From Neocallimastix lanati (nom. inval.) (lineage: Eukaryota > Neocallimastigomycota > Neocallimastigomycetes > Neocallimastigales > Neocallimastigaceae), in the NCBI GenBank assembly GCA_016946835.1, contig JACVTC010000006.1:491001-555000 (forward strand): a stretch of DNA of 64,000 bases, written 5' to 3'. The notes below the pieces were generated by a model. It was given only the letters and a program-made list of their open reading frames with translations. It was not told where the DNA came from and made no database searches. Positions 48,029-59,720 of the stretch are shown piece by piece (within the stretch, counting starts at the first letter, position 1; each line of letters opens with the position of its first letter). A program made the position numbers and the translations under genes.

Positions 48029-49701
48029 CATCGCTTGATGGATTTACTACGACACCTCCTGGTAAGAAAATTAAAATGGTCTAGTCAAAATTCGCATAAT
48101 TTGTAAGGGAAAAAAAACAGGAAGCCATTTTTATCTCATTTGAAATTTAATATTATTGGAAAACTAATTGTAGCTACAAAATTCAAAATTAATCAAAAAA
48201 GATTATATTAAAAAAAAAATTAATAAAAATAATGACAAAAGATGGATATTGGATATAGGCTCCCTCTAATATAGAGTATCAATTAAAAATTGAGAAAAAA
48301 AAACTAAAAGATAAGGGAAAAAAAAAACTCTATAAAAAAATTAATAAAACTAAGGATAAAAGATGGATATTAGATATGGGATTCCTCTAGTATAAGGGTA
48401 TCAATTAAAAGTTGAACAAAAAAAAAGGACCAGATATATCTATTTGAAGTAAAAATCAAGTTGCAAGATTTTTTTTTTTTTTTTTTTGGAATTCAACATA
48501 ACCGAGGTTGGCTGATTTAAATACAGAAGGTAGATATATTCAAAATATCCAAAATATTATTAAAAAAATATTAAAAAAAAAAAAAAAAGCGGGGTACACG
48601 GGGACTATTCAATCTCTTCAATCCATAATAATGGAAAGAAAAAAAAAGCTTTATTATGATGCCATATATATAAATATATATATTTTTTTGCTGGTGATGA
48701 AGTGAAAAAAAAAATTCACTTCAGGATAATATTTTCGTATTAGGAAGTCATTCAATATCATGGAAACCCATTACTCAAAAAAAAAAAAAAAAAAAAAAAA
48801 AATAATAATAATAATAATAATAGCTATAGCTATCAACTACAGAAACCAAATACTCCAAAGTTTTAATATAATCCTCATTTTGGATAAAAATAGGATTATA
48901 TTAAATCATAAACTTTTTAAAATAAATATATTAATATTTTTTAAAATATCATTTTAATAATCTTAAACATTGATAATACTAAATATTATCCCCCCAAAAA
49001 ATTAAATAATCATATAAAAAAAAAAAATAATAGACATAATTTATTTGTTTATTCAATAGTGTTTTTTTTTTTTTTTATCTATTTTATTTATTTTAATTTT
49101 ATTTTTTTTATTATTATTTTTTTGTAATTCTATTATTTATCAATTTATATACTTATTTATTATTTATCTATTTATAAAACTACATTATATTTTATTTTTA
49201 TTATTTTATTATTTATTTTTTATATTTTTTTTCTATTTATAAATCTACTTTATATTTTATTTTTATTATTTTGTTATTTATTATTTCTTTTATATGTATT
49301 TAAAAATTTACTTTTTATTTTATTTTATTTAATATTTTTTTGATACTTTTTTTCTATTTGTATTTGTATTTCTATTTTTATTTCTATTTTTTTTTTATTT
49401 TATTTTAGAATTTTCATTCTATTATATTAGCTTTTATATATTTATTTTTTATTTATATCTAAAATATTAATTTTTTTTTCTTTTTACTTTTTTAATGAAT
49501 TTTCTTAGTTGTTAATTTTATTTTATGGTTTTTTTTTAAAATAAAAAAAAAGATCATTAATTATGTAAATTTATGAATTTACTTTTTTCTTTTTTTGAAT
49601 TTTTTTCTATTTTATTTTTAATTAAATTACTTTTATTATTTCTTGTTTTAATTACTAAAGAAAAAAATTTTTTTTCAAAATATATCCCTTTAAAATTTAA
49701 C
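48029..49701. other. Gene-poor stretch with a tandem duplication
   Basis: Around 48235-48420 a segment of about 110 bases is present twice, each copy containing AAAGATGGATATT followed by AGATATGGGATTCC-like sequence and ATCAATTAAAA. The plus-strand reading RWILDMG faintly recalls the copia protease WILDSGA, but it is too degraded to call. From about 49040 to 49640 the sequence is T-rich with TTATTTTATTT repeats and no gene. Confidence 0.4.
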
Positions 49702-50652
49702 TTACGAACGAATTATATTCATGAGCCATTCGTTATACTTTTCATTATCATCTCTAACACCATCCGTAATGGTAGAATGACCTAAACCTTCTTCATAAAT
49801 GTATTCTAAAGAACATTGACTGATACGGAGAAGTTCAGTCATTAATTGTTTGGAAGAAGATTCTGGAATAACAGCATCGTCCGATGTGTAAAAGAAAACA
49901 AGCTTTTCAACATTAAATTTATTACTAATGGAGTTCTTTTTCAATTTTTTAAGAATAGCCACTGGAGAAATGCTCTCATCCATAATGTACTTCACCATTA
50001 ATTGTTGAAGTAAAAGTTGTTGTTCTATATCTTGAGCCACAGGAGACATACCGCCTAAACTTTTCAAATTGTAAGCAATGAACTCTTGATCAAAAGCATA
50101 TGGACCGTTTAATAAAATAATCTTTTTAAGGGCAGGTAAACTTTTAAGAGGGATACCTTTATTTTTAAGATGAAGAGTTGACTTAATGAGAGTTAAAGCT
50201 GTAAGATGAGCACCAGAAGAGTGACCACAGACATATATCTTCTTTTTGTCACCACCATACTTTGAAATATTCTTGTATGTCCAATTAATAGCTTTATAGA
50301 CGTCATCCACCATATCCTCAACACAACCATTTGGGAATAAGACGTAATTTGGAATGACAGCAACATAATCTTCACTTTGAAGAAGGGAACCAATCTTAGT
50401 TTGACCTATCTTATCACCATTAGTCCATGCACTACCATAAATATAAATGACAACTTTCTTTTTATTTTTTGTATCATTTTTATCATAGTAAACATCTAAT
50501 AATCTTTTACCATTAAATTTAATATTTTTCTTAATATTAGTTTCCTTTTCATAGTTTGCTAAATCTCTATCAGAGATAGTAACATTGAAAGCATTAATAC
50601 CAAAAACAAATATTAAAGTATATAATAAAGTAATTAAAATGAATGTTTTCAT
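49702..50652 (-). CDS. Secreted alpha/beta hydrolase, prenylcysteine methylesterase-like
   Basis: An intronless 316-residue frame starting at the ATG complementary to 50650-50652. Residues 1-21 form a hydrophobic signal peptide (MKTFILITLLYTLIFVFGINA). The alpha/beta hydrolase features follow in order: oxyanion-hole segment YGSAW (72-76; most relatives have HGGAW), NYVLFPNG (102-109), the DMVDDVYKAINW helix, YGGD (132-135), nucleophile elbow GHSSG with Ser145, acid at Asp258 or Asp259 (SDDAVIP), and His292 (GLGHS). The FPxG-DMVxD-YGGD set recalls isoprenylcysteine methylesterases and the wider BD-FAE/carboxylesterase group. With a signal peptide, a secreted or ER-lumen esterase is likely. In a gut fungus a feruloyl- or acetyl-esterase role would be plausible, but the substrate is not shown. 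No dockerin or binding module is present. Confidence 0.85.
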   Translation of the reverse strand: MKTFILITLLYTLIFVFGINAFNVTISDRDLANYEKETNIKKNIKFNGKRLLDVYYDKNDTKNKKKVVIYIYGSAWTNGDKIGQTKIGSLLQSEDYVAVIPNYVLFPNGCVEDMVDDVYKAINWTYKNISKYGGDKKKIYVCGHSSGAHLTALTLIKSTLHLKNKGIPLKSLPALKKIILLNGPYAFDQEFIAYNLKSLGGMSPVAQDIEQQLLLQQLMVKYIMDESISPVAILKKLKKNSISNKFNVEKLVFFYTSDDAVIPESSSKQLMTELLRISQCSLEYIYEEGLGHSTITDGVRDDNEKYNEWLMNIIRS

Positions 50653-52110
50653 TTTTTTTTTTTTAAATAAAATTTAGTAAAATATTTTTTATTTTTATTA
50701 AATATTTATTTTATAATATTTTATTTTGTTGTTAAAAAAAATTTTTTTTTGTAACTTTTTGAATACTTATATATAAAATAAATAAATAAATAAATAAATA
50801 AATAAAGTTTAAAATTAATAATTAAATTGTATTAATTAATAAATAGATGTTATAATCGTTATAATCATAAAAGAAATAAAAGTGTATAAAAATTTATTAT
50901 TTATTTATTTATTTGTTTATTTATTTATTTGTTTATTTATTTGTTTTTTTTATTATCATAAAAATTAATAAATCTTTATTGTTTAAAATTTGATCCACAG
51001 TCCCATATCATAAATTATAATCCTATTATAAATTAATCCTTTTATAAATTAATCCTTTTATAAATTAATTCTATTATAAATTAATCCATACAGAATTTAA
51101 TATAAAGTATCACAAAAAATTATAAAAATTTATTTATTCAGACTTTTTATACATTTATTAATAATTAATTTATGAATTATTTATTATTTATTATTTATTA
51201 ATAAATACTCTTTTTATTATTTATTATTTATTATTTATTAATAAATACTCTTTTTATTATTATTTATTATTTATTATTTATTATTTATTATTTATTGTTT
51301 ATTGTTTATTATTTATTATTTATTATTTATTAATAAATACTCTTTTTATTATTTATTATTTATTAATAAATACATCTTTTTATCATTTATTTTTTTATTA
51401 GAATTATTTTTTATTATATGAAAATGAACAAATTTTTATAATATTTGTTAATATTATTAATATTACTATATAATATAATGAAATATATATTAAAAAAAAA
51501 TGAAAAATAAGAAGAAATAGTAAATAAAATAAAATAAAATAAAATAAATAGTAGAATATGAATATAAAGTACAGATTGAATAAAATAAAATAAAATAAAA
51601 TAAATTTATAAATGTTTTTGATATGTATTAAAAAAGTTCAAGAAATATTATCAAAAAAGTTTTAAAACCTTTCTGTAAAAATTTTTTTATCAAACTTTTT
51701 TATAAAACTTTATATTAAAATAAATGTTAATTATCCAATAAATTTAACTGAATTATGATAATTTTATTAAATAAATAAATAAATAAATAAAAAATAAATA
51801 AATAAATAAAAAAATAAATAAATAAATAAATAAATAGTATTTGTTGGTATAAAATATTAAAAAATAAAATTTAAAAAATTTCTCATGTTAAACGTTGCAT
51901 AACACCTAAATAACAATATTACAAAATAATAATATAAACTTTATGTTTAACGTAAATTTTTTTTTTTTTTAGTAATTAAGCAATATATATTATATTCTCT
52001 AAGCTTTTTTATTTTATATATTAATAATAGAAAATTTATATTTTAAAGTATTAATATCTTTATTGAAATTTTCTTCTATTTAATGTAATTTTCTTAGAAT
52101 TTTTATATTT
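50653..52110. other. AT-rich intergenic DNA
   Basis: Upstream region of the esterase. It holds AAATAAAT runs near 50780 and 51775-51835, the repeat block at 51165-51400, and AAAATAAAATAA arrays near 51525. A near-repeat of TAAATTAATCCTTTTATAAA lies at 51020-51085. No gene is seen. Confidence 0.6.
51165..51400. repeat. Dispersed TTATT/AATAAATACTCTTTT repeat block, copy C
   Basis: Three to four copies of TTATTAATAAATACTCTTTT separated by TTATTTATT runs, the last altered to AATAAATACATCTTTTT. Confidence 0.6.
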
Positions 52111-52517
52111 AGTTAAATAAATACCAAACGAATATTTTATAAAATAGCTTGAAAAATACAATATTTGGAGGTTTAGTCAATTTTATAGTCATTAATATTT
52201 ATCATTTTTTACTCTTTATTTTATTTTTACAGTTATTAAATTAAATATGAATGTATTAAAATAAATAGTAAATACACAAATTAATTTAATTCTCTATAAT
52301 ATAATTTTCTATTATTGATGATTTTTAAATAGTTAAATAAATACCAAACGAATATTTAATAAAATAGTTTGAAAAATACAATATTTGGAGGTTTAGTCAA
52401 TTTTAGAGTCATTAATATTTATCATTTTTACTTTTTATTTTATTTTTACAGTTATTAAATTAAATATGAATGTATTAAAATAAATAGTATATACATAAAT
52501 TAATTTAATCCTCTATA
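52111..52517. repeat. 220-bp direct tandem duplication
   Basis: Two copies start at 52111 and 52331, each with AGTTAAATAAATACCAAACG, then AATACAATATTTGGAGGTTT and a common body to TTAATTTAAT. They differ at several single bases and one T deletion. The content is non-coding. Confidence 0.8.
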
Positions 52518-52559
52518 AAATACCATTCCGAGCCCATGTGATAAGATGATATATTAAGT

Positions 52560-53110
52560 AAAACTTTCTAATTGGAGATTATAATTGTTCCTCCCTTCTT
52601 TTGGCTTCAAATATCCTTTGAGTGTTTTCTTGGATCAATCATTCCTAATAAAACCATACTGGCTATCTTTTGCTTTCGGTTGTACTCTTATTTCACCAAG
52701 AATTCATCCTTATAATTAATTGGGAAGGTATCACACCTTTAACATTCAATATAACAATCTAGTGTCTGTTTCTCAGCAGGTAAGTCATAGAAAGCTTCCC
52801 TAATTAAAGGTCTTACTTGCTGCATTATCAGCAATTTTTTCGTTTCGTAAGTGAGCTGCAGAATCCTACTTAATATATTGAACTCAACGAGGTATTCATA
52901 CCTTTCCTCAATCACGACTAAGCTTTAGCATCATCCCAGTCTTTACCTCCTCTAGAGTTCGCTCACTCTTAAACTCTTGTTGCAACCTATCCATTAATTT
53001 TTGTGGTTGCGGGTTATCATGTTGCTTAAATATCTCACTCATTTGATACCACTTTTTCACAGTTTCTTATAAGCGGTCTTTCCTGGTTAACACAAAATTT
53101 TTATTATAAA
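52560..53110 (-). pseudogene. Decayed Ty3/gypsy Gag fragment
   Basis: On the minus strand, read from about 53080 down, the translation gives KTVKKWYQMSEIFKQHDNPQ, then LMDRLQQEFKSERTLEEVKT, and further on REAFYDLPAEKQTLDCYIE. This is the spacing and character of a retrotransposon Gag capsid helix region. Frameshifts and stops break it. It belongs to a gypsy lineage different from the intact element, whose Gag reads differently. Confidence 0.55.
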
Positions 53111-53354
53111 AAAAATTCATGTACTCTAATAGGATAAAAGGAGCATCATTGTCAGACTTAAAAATCTAATGATTGTTCTTTTTTCGGTGGCAATTATTAT
53201 GAACTTTAATTATATTTATCTATTCATTCATTGATTGGATGAATATTTTTTGATTTTTAAAAAAAGTAGTATTAATAAAAAAATAAATATTATATGTCCA
53301 ATTAAATCATAATAATATTTTAAATAGTAATGTAAAATAAAAGTAATATTTAAA

Positions 53355-53830
53355 ATGAAGAGTAAAAATAAGTTAAGAAAAATATTCATATACAATGACG
53401 ATATTAAGCAGGGTTACTTACAAGATAACTTTGCCCAAGATATTCTGGCCTCTAAGGACAAAACTATTATGGACAATTGGTTCCCTGAAGATGGGGTTAT
53501 TTTAGAGAGGGAAGGGAAGGTATATGTCCCCCCTATATTTAAGGAAAACCATCATGAAATTTAAACCATAATGATGAAACTGCTGGTCATTTAGGTATCA
53601 AAAGAACCTACGAACTAATTCGCCGCTAGTATACCTGGCCAAACTTGAAAAAAGAAGTAGCTGATTATGTACAATCCTGTGAAATTTGTGCCAAAATGAA
53701 GAATAATCGATACAAATCCAGCTGAAACTGTCTCTGCATACCTACACAATATTTTTAAACTGCACGGATTACCACTAATTATTACCACCGCCCGCGGAGT
53801 CCAATTCACCAGCAAGTTCTGGAAGAAACA
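53355..53830 (+). pseudogene. Decayed Ty3/gypsy integrase fragment
   Basis: An open 69-codon piece (53355-53564) leads, after a frameshift, into ETAGHLGIKRTYELIRR, a stop, and VADYVQSCEICAKMK. This is the HHCC finger of a gypsy integrase. The core follows with an internal deletion: SAYLHNIFKLHGLPLIITTA then RGVQFTSKFWK, where the second catalytic Asp of the usual TDRG is Ala. Confidence 0.8.
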
Positions 53831-53892
53831 TATTAATACTCCTTATATTCTTGTAGGTTACTTTAATATGTCTAAATCCCAATGCGATAGGA
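53831..53892 (+). mobile_element. 62-bp scrap of the LINE endonuclease
   Basis: ATTCTTGTAGGTTACTTTAA and TATGTCTAAATCCCAA match 41020-41065 of the intact LINE almost base for base. In this copy the catalytic Asp of VGDFNM is Tyr (GAC to TAC). It is fused directly to the gypsy integrase fragment on its left. Confidence 0.8.
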
Positions 53893-54019
53893 AGTATTTG
53901 GAGAGGAAAGATTCTACTAGACGCCTGTACTTAGAAAAAAAAAAGAAAGAAAACAACAACAATGGTAAATGAAGAGATTTTAGTGTGAGACCATGAATTA
54001 AACCTAATTATTTCAAGAA

Positions 54020-54830
54020 CTCCCGCACAAGCCATAATAACCTGATCCCAAAGACGACACTCCTGATACAAGATCCTAGTAATTACCCCATAAAAGGTGT
54101 ATTGTCGTAAAAAGAAGACAACGGGACCCTTTACGTGATTTACTACTATTCGAAAATACTCAGTAAGGCTGAGTTAAATTATTCGATTAATGAGAAAGAA
54201 TTACTAGGCATTAAAGCTGCGTTTAGAGAATAGTGACACTTGCTTTAAAGTACGAAGCATAAGATCATCATTTCTAGCGATCACAGGAATTTATTGTTCG
54301 CTACTAAACCACAATTGCTAACTCCTTGGCAAATCAGGTGTCAAGAATTGTTTGCCACATACCGGTTTGGGATAGTTTATAGAACTTGGAAAATAAATGG
54401 TAAAGCTGATTCCTTCTCAATAATAGAGATTGAGAGGACAAAGGGTAAGAACTTTGATAAAGAATAGTCTGCTAACGCCTGACCAGATGGTAAGATTTAA
54501 TGAAATTGACAGGGAAACCAGCTACTTAGCCATAGCTACTAACTTCGTGGATGATATCAAGCAGGCCTACCGATAAGATAAAATTGCTCAGGAAATAATT
54601 CAAGATTTAGCTGAAAGTAATAGAAACCAACTACAACCAGAAGCATTGACTAGAAGTAAATAGTCTTCTATTAAGGAAAAAAAAAAACTGAAGAGGTATG
54701 TATCCATGCTTTATTTAGGTAATTAATAATAAGATCGAATCACAACTTGGAATACACAGACCATTTGGGAATAGACAAAACGACAGACTTATATATACTG
54801 CTAATTATTAAAATTTTGGATAATTTAAAT
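54020..54830 (+). pseudogene. Decayed Ty3/gypsy RNase H to integrase fragment
   Basis: Frames joined by eye read DPSNYPIKGVLS, YYYSKILSKAELNYSINEKE then LLGIKAAFRE, SDHRNLLFATKP, and the connector FNEIDRETSYLAIATNFVDD. HLGIDKTTDL of an integrase finger follows at about 54755-54790. This is RNase H followed by the start of integrase. It lies to the right of another integrase fragment, so at least two partial copies are juxtaposed. Several stops are present. Confidence 0.8.
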
Positions 54831-55193
54831 TTTGGATAATTATTATATATAAGTATTTAATTATATATATTATTTAATTTTTTTTTATTCATCACTATTC
54901 GAATTATAAAATAAAATTTTTCTATCTATTTTTTTTAATAAATTATATAATCATATTATCTTTTTTTACAAAATAATGAAAATATATATATTAAAAAACG
55001 AAAAATTAAAAGTTCATGAATAAAAAAAAATTATCATATATTAATAATAATTTAAAGTAACATTTTAAGTTTTTATTTGTGATATATGAATATATTATAA
55101 AATTGTATATATTCAATTTTTTTTATAATCTAGCATATATAAAAATTTATTTATAAAATTAAAGTACAAATTAATTAATTATATATAGAAACA
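54831..55193. other. AT-rich spacer, 3' flank of the receptor gene
   Basis: No gene is seen. It lies beyond the stop codon of the minus-strand receptor and should hold its 3' UTR. Confidence 0.5.
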
Positions 55194-58041
55194 TCAGTTT
55201 ATATTTGATTTCAATATAAATGTAATATCGGACTCCTCTATATTACTTATATTTTCTAAACTTGTTTTATAATGATAATTTATAATTCTTTGAGACATTA
55301 TTGAAATGATTGAAGCTTTTCGATTATCTTCTGGTTTACCTGCTATAATATTTGCATGAGAATCATCACATAAATCCGCTATACTTACATTAGAGTCATT
55401 ATTATTAATATTATTATTAATATTAATATTATTATTATTATTATTATTATCATTATTATTATTATTATCATTATTATTATTATTAATATTAATATTAAAA
55501 TTATTATTATAATTAACATTAACATTAATATTATTATTATTGTTATTGTTATTGTTGAAGTTAATATTAAAATTATTATCTTGTCGATCAGCTATTTTTA
55601 AAAGATCATTAACTAGATCATCAACTGACTTCTCTTTATGCTTTTTTTTCATTAATCCCCAAATAATTCTAAATCCATATATTAAATTATAGTTGTTAGT
55701 TGCAAATGTAATATTTAAAATTTCCTTTATTACAAAATAAAAGGTATAATCATCAAACTTAATCAAGGATATTATTATAAATGTTAGAATTATTAAAGAA
55801 TCAATATAAAATGCTATGTCCAAAAATCGTATATCATAATGCAAAATTTTAAGATTCCATTCAATAAATATTAAAAAAAATATTGTCAAAAAAATTAATA
55901 TTTTATAAAAATAGATAAAACATATTATTATTCGCCCAAATAGATTTTTCATGTTACATATTTGATAGGTCTTTCCTTCATTAAATGTTTCTTTTTCCAC
56001 TGTATATGGTGTTATAAACATAAGCCCCCATAATATTAAATCTAATGTCATAAAAAATAATAGAATATAGTATTTATGTGAATTAACCCATTTTGAAACT
56101 ACATTATTTTCTTCAGGAAAACATACAATTAATTTATATAATATTGGTATTAAAAATAATGTAAAACTAAACGAAAGGATTAATACTTTAATATGGCATT
56201 TCATACATGTTACTTCACCAATTTCTACGAAAAATACAGATATCATTAAAATATATCCAAATATCATCAAAAACCAAAAATCATTAGGTAAAAATTTGAA
56301 AACTGATTTAAATTTATTAATATAAAGAAATATTAACGATCCTAAAAACAAAAATGAAAAAATTAATGTTACTACTAAAAGGATTACACCAATGTAGGAA
56401 TCATGAATATTTAATTGTACTGAATAAACTTTTGTAATATTATCAACTTTTTTTAATGCATCTAATGCTGAGGTATTCCCATATAAAAATTCATAAATGT
56501 AAGTTTTAAATTTTTTAGCATAGGAAATATAATCATCAGTTTTTGAAGTTGGTCTTGCTATTAACTGAATATTTTTAAAAAAATCACAATCAACAATATC
56601 ACATACCTCTTTTTCATTATATAATCTAGGTATTGGTGAAAAATAATTATTTTTTGCTATATAATTTCTTTGCATTTCAATAGAGGTTAAATATTTAAAA
56701 ACTGTAATTGCTTCAGACCTTTTATCTAATGAGGAATACATACTAATTCCTAAATTATGACCTCCCACTGTTGTACCAGAAATACCTTTTTTATTTCCTG
56801 GTAATGGAGTAATAGAATAACCTTTCTCATATTCAGGTTGATGCCAAAATTTTAAAAATAAAAAATTTCCATCAGAAATTTTTTTTTTGGTAAAATCTTC
56901 ATGTGAACTAAATATTAGATCTTTTCATTCATATTTACACACATATATATATATATTAATGTTAAATAAATAATTTAAGATTCGTATATATATATATATA
57001 TATATTATTATATTATATTAATACCAGATGCAATTGTTTCTTTTATTTCTTTTATTTTTTCCAGTGCATTAACTGCTTCTTGACTCGTTATTTCAGGAAA
57101 AGGTGACTCAACAGAATTCCTGAAAGAATAAATAAATTCATATAATGAACAAATGCCTATTTCAAATGCTAAAATTATTATATATTTATATATTATTATG
57201 TAATAATTATTATTTATTGTTATCGATACAGTTATTATTATTATTAATTTAATTTAATTTTTTTTTTTTAATTTAATATTAATTAATTGCACTGATTTTT
57301 ATTTTTTTAATAATTATTTCATGTAATATAATTTAAAATAACAAGTTTTAATGATATTCTATTTACTACTAAATAATCCATTATATGCAATGAATTCAGT
57401 GTTGTTTTTTTTTATTTCCTCATCTAAAATGAATTTTCCAGTATCTATTAATTCATCCCATGTTTTAGGTACTTCTTTATTATATTCATACAAATATTTT
57501 TGATTATAATATAAAACAGTAATATCTACTGTCAATGGCTTAATCAATATAATAATAATAAATAATTATTTATTAATATAATAATCCATGTAAAAAAAAG
57601 AAAAAAAAATATATATATATTATAGTAAAAATGTTGTACTGTATATAATATATAATGTAATTACAAGTCCAACTAATTTATTTTCATAAAAGCAAGTTTG
57701 AGATGCAACACCCTCCATATACATGTCAATATGATCTTTACTTAAAATATCATTTAAGTTTATTAAATGTGATCCAAATCTTTTGGAATAAATATTATCA
57801 TAAAATATTAAGTCATATTTAGAAGATTTTCTTTGAAAAAGTGAATCTATTGAGGTTTCATAATCTCTGACAGTTGCTGTAGAATTTAACTCAGAAAATA
57901 AATTTAGTTGAAGTGTAATATTTAAATTATTTTCTTTGGCATATTCATTAAAATCATTAACACAAGGTGAATACAATAAATTTCCACCATTTTTAGAAAA
58001 GGCAAGTGCATTTATTACTACAGCATTGATAGTATCTATAT
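55194..58041 (-). CDS. Receptor with solute-binding-like ectodomain and 7TM class C-type domain
   Basis: Minus-strand exons 58041-57665, 57538-57367, 57168-57025 and 56920-55194 join in phases 0, 1 and 1 to about 806 residues. The first exon begins at an acceptor (TTAG or ATAG), so a 5' exon with signal peptide is missing from this model. The ectodomain resembles a type II periplasmic binding protein: INALAFSKNGG, SKYDLIFYDNIYSKRFG, PKTWDELIDTGKFIL, GICSLYEFIYSFRNSVESPF, TPLPGNKKGISGTTVGGHNL. Seven hydrophobic helices follow, starting YIGVILLVVTLIFSF and ending near IKEILNITFATNNYNLIYGF. The cytoplasmic tail is rich in Asn (55440-55570) and ends near ESDITFILKSNIN. This layout is a family typical of anaerobic fungi, GABA-B-like receptors with a bacterial-style binding domain, likely sensing a small molecule or sugar at the surface. 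The ligand is unknown. Confidence 0.85.
56921..57024 (-). other. Receptor intron (phase 1)
   Basis: Donor GTATTA and acceptor GAAAAG on the minus strand. The join gives ETIAS-DLIFSSHEDF. A TTTAG downstream would put the exon out of frame, so the AAG site is preferred. Confidence 0.6.
57169..57366 (-). other. Receptor intron (phase 1)
   Basis: Donor GTAAAT and acceptor TTTTAG on the minus strand. The join gives YNGLFS-TFEIGICSLYEF. An alternative donor three bases upstream (GTAGTA) would drop one Ser. Confidence 0.65.
57539..57664 (-). other. Receptor intron (phase 0)
   Basis: Donor CTT|GTAATT and acceptor TTAAG|CCA on the minus strand. The join gives KLVGL-PLTVDITVLYYN, as expected for the solute-binding fold. 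Confidence 0.7.
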
Positions 58042-58630
58042 CTAATATTGTATTTAAATATTATCATTGAATAATAAGAAGAAAAAATACTTTAATTAGT
58101 TAAAATAAATACTTTTTGAAAATTATTAATAATTTTTATCTATATAATGAAAAATTTTAATATTTAAATTTGTACATATATATATATAATAATATATAAT
58201 TTTAAATATATTTATGTGTAGTTTCATCTTTTCATAAAATATTTTTCTTAAAATATATATATAAATATATATATTTTATGTAAAATTACGTATGAATGAA
58301 TTTTACAGCTAATTATTTTATTTTATAATTGTTAAATAATAATTATTATTATTATTATTTTTTTTTTTCTTTTATTTTTTAAATAATTTTTATATAATCC
58401 AGCAAAATTTATTCAATATTAATACAATAAAAAAATTTTTTTTTTAAATATTTCATTTTATTATTAATTCTTGAAACAAAATTTTCAATTACTTAATTGT
58501 GTTAAAATATCAAATAATAAGATTTATTTTGCTCCTCTAATTTCAAATAAAACATAATAAAAATAATTAATTTTTAGTCTGTTCTATATTCAACCATTAT
58601 ATTTTAATTAATATATATATTATAATTTTA

Positions 58631-58662
<32 letters not shown>

Positions 58663-59524
58663 TCTATTATTAAAATTTTCATATAAAAAAATAATGATTG
58701 ATCTATTAAATTGAAATTAATAACTATAATTATTATTATTAAAAAAATTAATAATAAATTATTAAAATTAAAATATATTATTATTTTTTTAATAATAATA
58801 AAGATATAAAACTATAATTGCATTAGTATAAATAATATTAAAAAATCGATAAAATTAAATTCATTATTAGTTATGATTTAAATTTTTTTTTTTTATTGCT
58901 TATGAAATATAAATGAAAAAATCAATATAATAAGATATTATTAATAATTTGTCTTATACCTGAATTAAAATCATTTGTTGTTAAATTATTTTATCTTTTG
59001 TAATGATTGTTATATATTTTACATAATATTGTTTTGATAATTAAGGAAATCTTTTTTTTTTTTTGTATTATTTTTTATTTATAGATAAAATTATTAAATC
59101 GTAACATATATATTTATAAAGTTTTTTTTTTAATAAAATTTAAATTAGTTAATGAATACAACAATGAAACTAAAAAATCTTTAGAATTTTTCATATTTTT
59201 ACACATTTAATTGATAATTATATATTAATACGAATTTTATTAATTTATTTTAAAGGATTATGAATTATGTCAATAAATATTTTATTAACTATCTTAATCA
59301 ATTTATAATGATTTAAATAAAAAAGAATATAAATTAAAAATTTGCTTGTAATATCAATAATTTGTTTTGAATCAATAATAATAATAATTAAAAAAAAAAA
59401 AATTAATAAAGACAATTTATTTTTCAAAAAATACTTTTGAATAATAATTTGTAATGTACTTTAAATTTATTAATAAACACAAATATTAATTAAAATAATA
59501 ATTTTCAATAAATGCCTTTATTAA
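58042..59524. other. Upstream region of the receptor gene
   Basis: AT-rich. The missing first exon should be here. A minus-strand frame starting at 59427 begins MKNKLSLLIFFFLIIIIIDS, which looks like a signal peptide, but I see no donor that joins it in phase, and it is about 1.4 kb away. The stretch is otherwise featureless. Confidence 0.4.
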
Positions 59525-59720
59525 AAAGAAATGTGTAACTACTTCAATATTCCCTGCTACTCTTAATGGAATCAAGCCTGGAATGACGAAAGTGGAAGCA
59601 ATTAAAAATTGGGACCCTCCAACCGATGTGAGTAAACTAAGGTCTTTTCTAGGCATAGTGGGCTACTACCGTAAGTTTAAACCAAACTTATACAACTGCT
59701 CCTGAGGGGGGGGGGTATGA
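59525..59720 (+). pseudogene. Ty3/gypsy RT scrap
   Basis: The plus strand reads LNGIKPGMTKVEAIKNWDPP then TDVSKLRSFLGIVGYYRKF and KPNLYNC. This is the conserved end of gypsy reverse transcriptase (KIxAI..WP.P, FLGxxxYYRxFI). It stops at TGA and a G run (59706-59714), with A/T-rich host sequence on both sides. Confidence 0.85.

Noticed and set aside
56881-56915. TTTAG acceptor at the last receptor exon
   Set aside because: Using it puts the preceding exon out of frame with the HEDFTKKKISDGN segment. The AAAAG site just upstream keeps the frame.
59245-59427. Signal-peptide-like frame upstream of the receptor gene, taken as its exon 1
   Set aside because: No donor site joins it in phase, and the intron would be about 1.4 kb, far longer than the other introns here. 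Kept only as a candidate.
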